NCBI RefSeq assembly: GCF_020080835.1
Contig: NC_058166.1
Span: forward strand, 14,905,043 to 14,969,042
DNA from: Cotesia glomerata
Lineage: Eukaryota > Arthropoda > Insecta > Hymenoptera > Braconidae
Direction: 5' to 3'
Length of the DNA: 64,000 nt
In this document: piece after piece, positions 61,057-64,000 of the stretch
Layout of the letters: every line of letters starts with the position of its first letter
Position numbering within the stretch: position 1 is the first letter of the stretch
Made by a program: the position numbers and the translations under genes
Notes under the pieces: model-generated
Databases searched by the model: none
Seen by the model: the letters and a program-made list of their open reading frames with translations, nothing else
What the model was told of the DNA's origin: nothing

Positions 61057-61621
61057 GGTAATTATTTACAAGTGGGGTCAACTCATTTTAGTTCATGTTA
61101 ATTTTTTTTTTTTTTTTTTTAATCAAATTGATCAACTTTTTTTTTTATTGTTCGTTTCTTATGTACTTTAATTTAAGAAAAACAAGAAATTAATGAGGTT
61201 TTTGACAAATTTTTTTTTTACTCACAAACAAATTTAAAAACATAAAATAACAAAACATACATTTTTTAAATTATAACATTATAAACCAAAAGTGTAAAAT
61301 TTTTTAGCTATAAAAATGGGAACACTGTAATTCTTATCAACTAATAAATTACACTTTTGTACACTTGAAAAATGAATAAAGGAAATTTTTAAAAGCAAAA
61401 GTACTTTAAAAAAAAAGATAAAATAGAAATTTTATCCAAAAATATGAGCCAAAATTTTTTCCAACTTTTAAAGGCAAAACTATCAAAATCTTTAATTTTT
61501 TCTTTCCCATTTTCTATTATAAATGCGCAGTAAAAACAAGCAGAATAAAAAAAAATTAAAAATTTTAATTTTTCACCCAGTTATGGCCCGAAATGGGGTT
61601 CACCACGTGTAAATAATTACC
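61057..61621. mobile_element. hAT-like MITE, 565 bp, 8-bp target duplication
   Basis: GGTAATTATTTACAAGTGGG at the left and CGTGTAAATAATTACC at the right. AAATAATT flanks both sides exactly (61049-61056 and 61622-61629). Interior words CCAAAATTTTTTCCAACTTT and GCCCGAAATGGGGTT match 36379-37846. It lacks the foldback core, so it represents the simpler form of the family. Confidence 0.8.
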
Positions 61622-61629
61622 AAATAATT

Positions 61630-62673
61630 TTTCTATTGGTTTAAAAACTACAAAAATTAATAAAAACTTGAAATAAATTAAAATCCTTTACACTAAATTT
61701 CTTTCTACGTAAATGAACTATTTTTTCTTAGTCTAAAAATTCGAGTGGATAGTTCCAAAAGAATTCCTCAACACGGAACATAATAATAAATTTATAATTG
61801 AGGAAAAAAAATTATTAAGTAGAGATTGTAATGTAAAAGTGTTATATACACTTGAATGATGCATCTATTAAACCGCGATTTCTATTTTCCAACTACAACT
61901 AAAGTATACGAGTATGTGTTGATGATATTAAAAACGAAGTATAATACAAGTGTAGTATATGTTGGAATAAGACGCAACAAAAGTGGAACAAGTGAGACTC
62001 TGCTGACACAGTGCTGTTACGGAGTGAGGTTTTGTAGAAAGAGGAAAAATAAAACAAGAGATTGAGAGATGAAACAGAGTCACGATTTTACAAAACTGTT
62101 GTTAAATATTTTTTCACTATAGATAAACTCCACATTATACTTTATCCTTATAAGAACAGCAACTAAACGTATATTTCATTATTCCACATACCGACGATAA
62201 GGTCATCAATATATTCAATTCGAATGGGACGTGGCACGCGACGGAATTGACTCTGATTCCTTTATCGCTCTCGGAAATGGTGGCCTCAATCACGATATTT
62301 AACGATCCTTAATTTTATTACAATAGCGCTATCCAAAATTATAATTATAATTAAACAATGTCATCCTTTTATATTCGTTTAATCATCATTATGCCAAGTA
62401 TAGTGTTCGACAAATAAGCAGTGGGCAAGGTGTCCTTTCAATAGGCGGTAACATAATATAAGATTTCTAATATTGCGATAAATTTTTTTTATTAAATATT
62501 TACAATAGAACATTTTTCTATACAATAATTAACTGAATACTCTGCAAGAATGCAGAATAAAAAATATTGTAAAATTTGTCTCACCTGACCGAACCTTAGG
62601 GCCTCCTGGTTCTAATATATTATAGTTTTATATATAGTTAATAAACTATAGTTTTAATGTATCAGGTATTCTA
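61630..62673. other. gene-free spacer
   Basis: AT-rich, nothing firmly supported. A less AT-rich patch at 62190-62310 has a stop-free minus-strand stretch of about 40 codons, too short and unsupported to call an exon. Confidence 0.4.
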
Positions 62674-62860
62674 CACAGTAAAAAATTTTCCGTCATTGTG
62701 TAAAGTGTAAAAATGTTTGTGTAAAATTTAACATTTTAGTGTGTAGAATTTAACATTTTAGTATGTTGATTCAACACAATAGAGTGTTGATTCAACACAA
62801 ATTGTGTAAAAAGTCCAAATTGTACAAAAAATTTTTGTGTTAAATTTGACGAAAAATTTT
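62674..62860. mobile_element. CACAGTAAAAAATTTT-type MITE, right end lost
   Basis: TA then CACAGTAAAAAATTTTCCGT at the left, with TTGTGTAAAGTGTAAAAAT as in 18950-19136. The right part reaches GACGAAAAATTTTTG and then stops at GC-rich sequence, so the terminal ACTGTG is missing. Confidence 0.6.
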
Positions 62861-63225
62861 TGCTGCCCTCCGGGCGGAAAGCGTCAATTTTCTGCCCGCT
62901 GCGCTAAATGAAAATGCCGCTTTCCGCCTCCGTCGAGGAGAAAAATAGTATTCTCACCACGGGCAGGAAATAAGAAAGCCTCAGACCACATGTTTGTCAA
63001 CCTCGGCTTCGCCTCGGCCAACAATTACATGTGATCTGAGACTTTTCTTATTTTACTGGCCTAGGTATGTAATATACTATTCATATAACCTGCATTGAAA
63101 ATGTAAGTTTCAATGCCTGTTGAGCCAACCGAAACTAGACAATTTCAGACCAATGCGACTGTGCCGGGCAGGTATCAATTATTTCTTCCCGGCGGACAGA
63201 AAATGACGATTTTCTGTCCGCGAGG
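62861..63225. repeat. GC-rich hairpin cluster
   Basis: Three hairpins stand out from AT-rich surroundings: GGGCGGAAAGC ... GCTTTCCGCC (62873-62930); CTCAGACCACATGT ... ACATGTGATCTGAG enclosing CCTCGGCTTCGCCTCGG (62979-63040); and GCGGACAGAAAATGACGATT with TTTTCTGTCCGC (63191-63222). They may be small foldback elements. The 69-codon frame at 63113 overlaps the last one and is not credible. Confidence 0.55.
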
Positions 63226-63537
63226 TGAAGTTGCAGCTTTATTTTCAATCTTATCAATTGTTTGTTTATTTTATACCTTTATAATTGTCATTCTAACCGT
63301 TAACTGTATTGACATATCATAATTCTGTTATTAAGCATAAATAAGAATGATAAAAGAAAACTTGTCAATTTACGAATAATGTTTGGTAAAAAATAAACTA
63401 TTACTTTCTATTTTATTATAAGTTTCATAATAAAATGGTATTTTCGCTGTTCGTCTGGAACTATCTAGTTCTGGTTGGCTCCAGACATATTGAAACAAGC
63501 ATTTTTAATGCAACTTATATGAAAAATATAATGTGTG

Positions 63538-63650
63538 ACGCGGGATGAAACACGATTTCAGACCGAGTGATGCCAGCCCTCGCTTCGCTCGGGCAGGCAA
63601 CTTCACTCTGGTCTGAAATCGTTTTGTTTCATCCCTAGTCACACAATATA
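63538..63650. repeat. hairpin-in-hairpin repeat
   Basis: The outer stem is GATGAAACACGATTTCAGAC with the inverse GTCTGAAATCGTTTTGTTTC. The inner loop carries a second palindrome, GCCCTCGCTTCGCTCGGGC. It is similar in design to 62979-63040 and probably belongs to the same kind of element. Confidence 0.6.
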
Positions 63651-63665
63651 CTATTACTGTGTAAC

Positions 63666-63780
63666 CCGTGCAAAAAAAATTTCGCTTCATTCTGAACTTA
63701 AATCTTAATTTCATTTTGAAGTTCATATTATGACACAAATATGAATTTTTTTCTAAAATCAATCTAAATTTAGATATTTT
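63666..63780. repeat. left end of a CCCGTGCAAAA-type MITE
   Basis: CCCGTGCAAAAAAAATTTCG, then ATTCTGAACTTAAATCTTAA and a stretch like the arms of 31299-31624. No right end is found before the window closes at 64000; the rest is plain AT-rich sequence. Confidence 0.5.
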
Positions 63781-64000
63781 AAAATATTTTAAAATATCAA
63801 CTATTTGAAGTACTGAAATTAACTTAATTTAAATTAGGCTAAATTTATCGGTTACGTGCGTTAATATCCCCGGACAAAATATCCCCGCGACAAAATTCTT
63901 AAAAATATAAAAATTCATCAATAATAATTTGAAAATTAATCTCAACATTATTTTTTTAGTGTGTTTGTGTGTTTATTCATAATTAAACCAACAAAAACGC

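Noticed and set aside
63113..63322. 69-codon ORF with a hydrophobic C-terminus
   Set aside because: It is built on a GC-rich hairpin repeat followed by AT-rich sequence; no supporting context.

Overview
The window is a piece of an AT-rich (well over 65% by eye) animal nuclear genome, very probably an insect and most likely a hymenopteran such as a parasitoid wasp. The animal call rests on spliced genes with GT-AG introns and a near-complete RNA polymerase II RPB2 protein of the insect type. The wasp call is a weaker inference from base composition and repeat content. Nothing bacterial, viral or organellar was recognised.

Only three protein-coding loci can be supported. (1) 605-4266, minus strand: RpII140/POLR2B, the second largest subunit of RNA polymerase II, complete in two exons (1173 aa). 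(2) 11799-16353, minus strand: a complete three-exon gene for a 339-aa soluble protein that I do not recognise. It has a serine-rich N-terminus and a conserved-looking C-terminus (KYERNMMIFNWLH). (3) 32294-35955, plus strand: the first two coding exons of a coiled-coil, basic/acidic protein. No later exon could be found, so the gene probably runs through a very long intron and out of the window.

Almost everything else is non-autonomous transposable-element sequence, much of it nested. Three Helitrons share ends (5' TCTATATTATTAAGAG, 3' hairpin plus CTAG) and carry 7, 4 and about 1.5 tandem ~235-bp hairpin units (4446-6651, 14675-16048, 48377-50383). The second fills intron 1 of gene 2 and enlarged it from about 65 to 1439 nt. 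Many TIR elements begin CACNG, end CNGTG and are flanked by TA (7893, 10831, 20607, 33651, 42024, 43085, 48625, 58369). hAT-like MITEs have exact 8-bp target duplications (36379-37846, 61057-61621). Long AT-rich foldback elements share a TTTTGGCCG core (37136, 38660, 46000, 53569). Retroposons include a tRNA-headed SINE (12179), a relative with a 13-bp target duplication (33784), and LINE-like 3' tails (38690, 43792, 57939).

A 5.1-kb nest of elements within elements lies at 23251-28367. It holds the only transposase remnant seen, a pogo/Tigger-like C-terminus with paired cysteines, and a head-to-head Helitron palindrome. The long gene-free stretches at 16.4-18.9, 28.4-30.4, 39.2-41.9, 46.8-48.1, 50.4-52.9, 56.3-57.7 and 58.9-61.0 kb contain AT-rich sequence in which I see no supported feature. 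No functional cooperation among the three genes is evident. Their shared story is a gene-poor region swollen by short DNA elements and rolling-circle elements.
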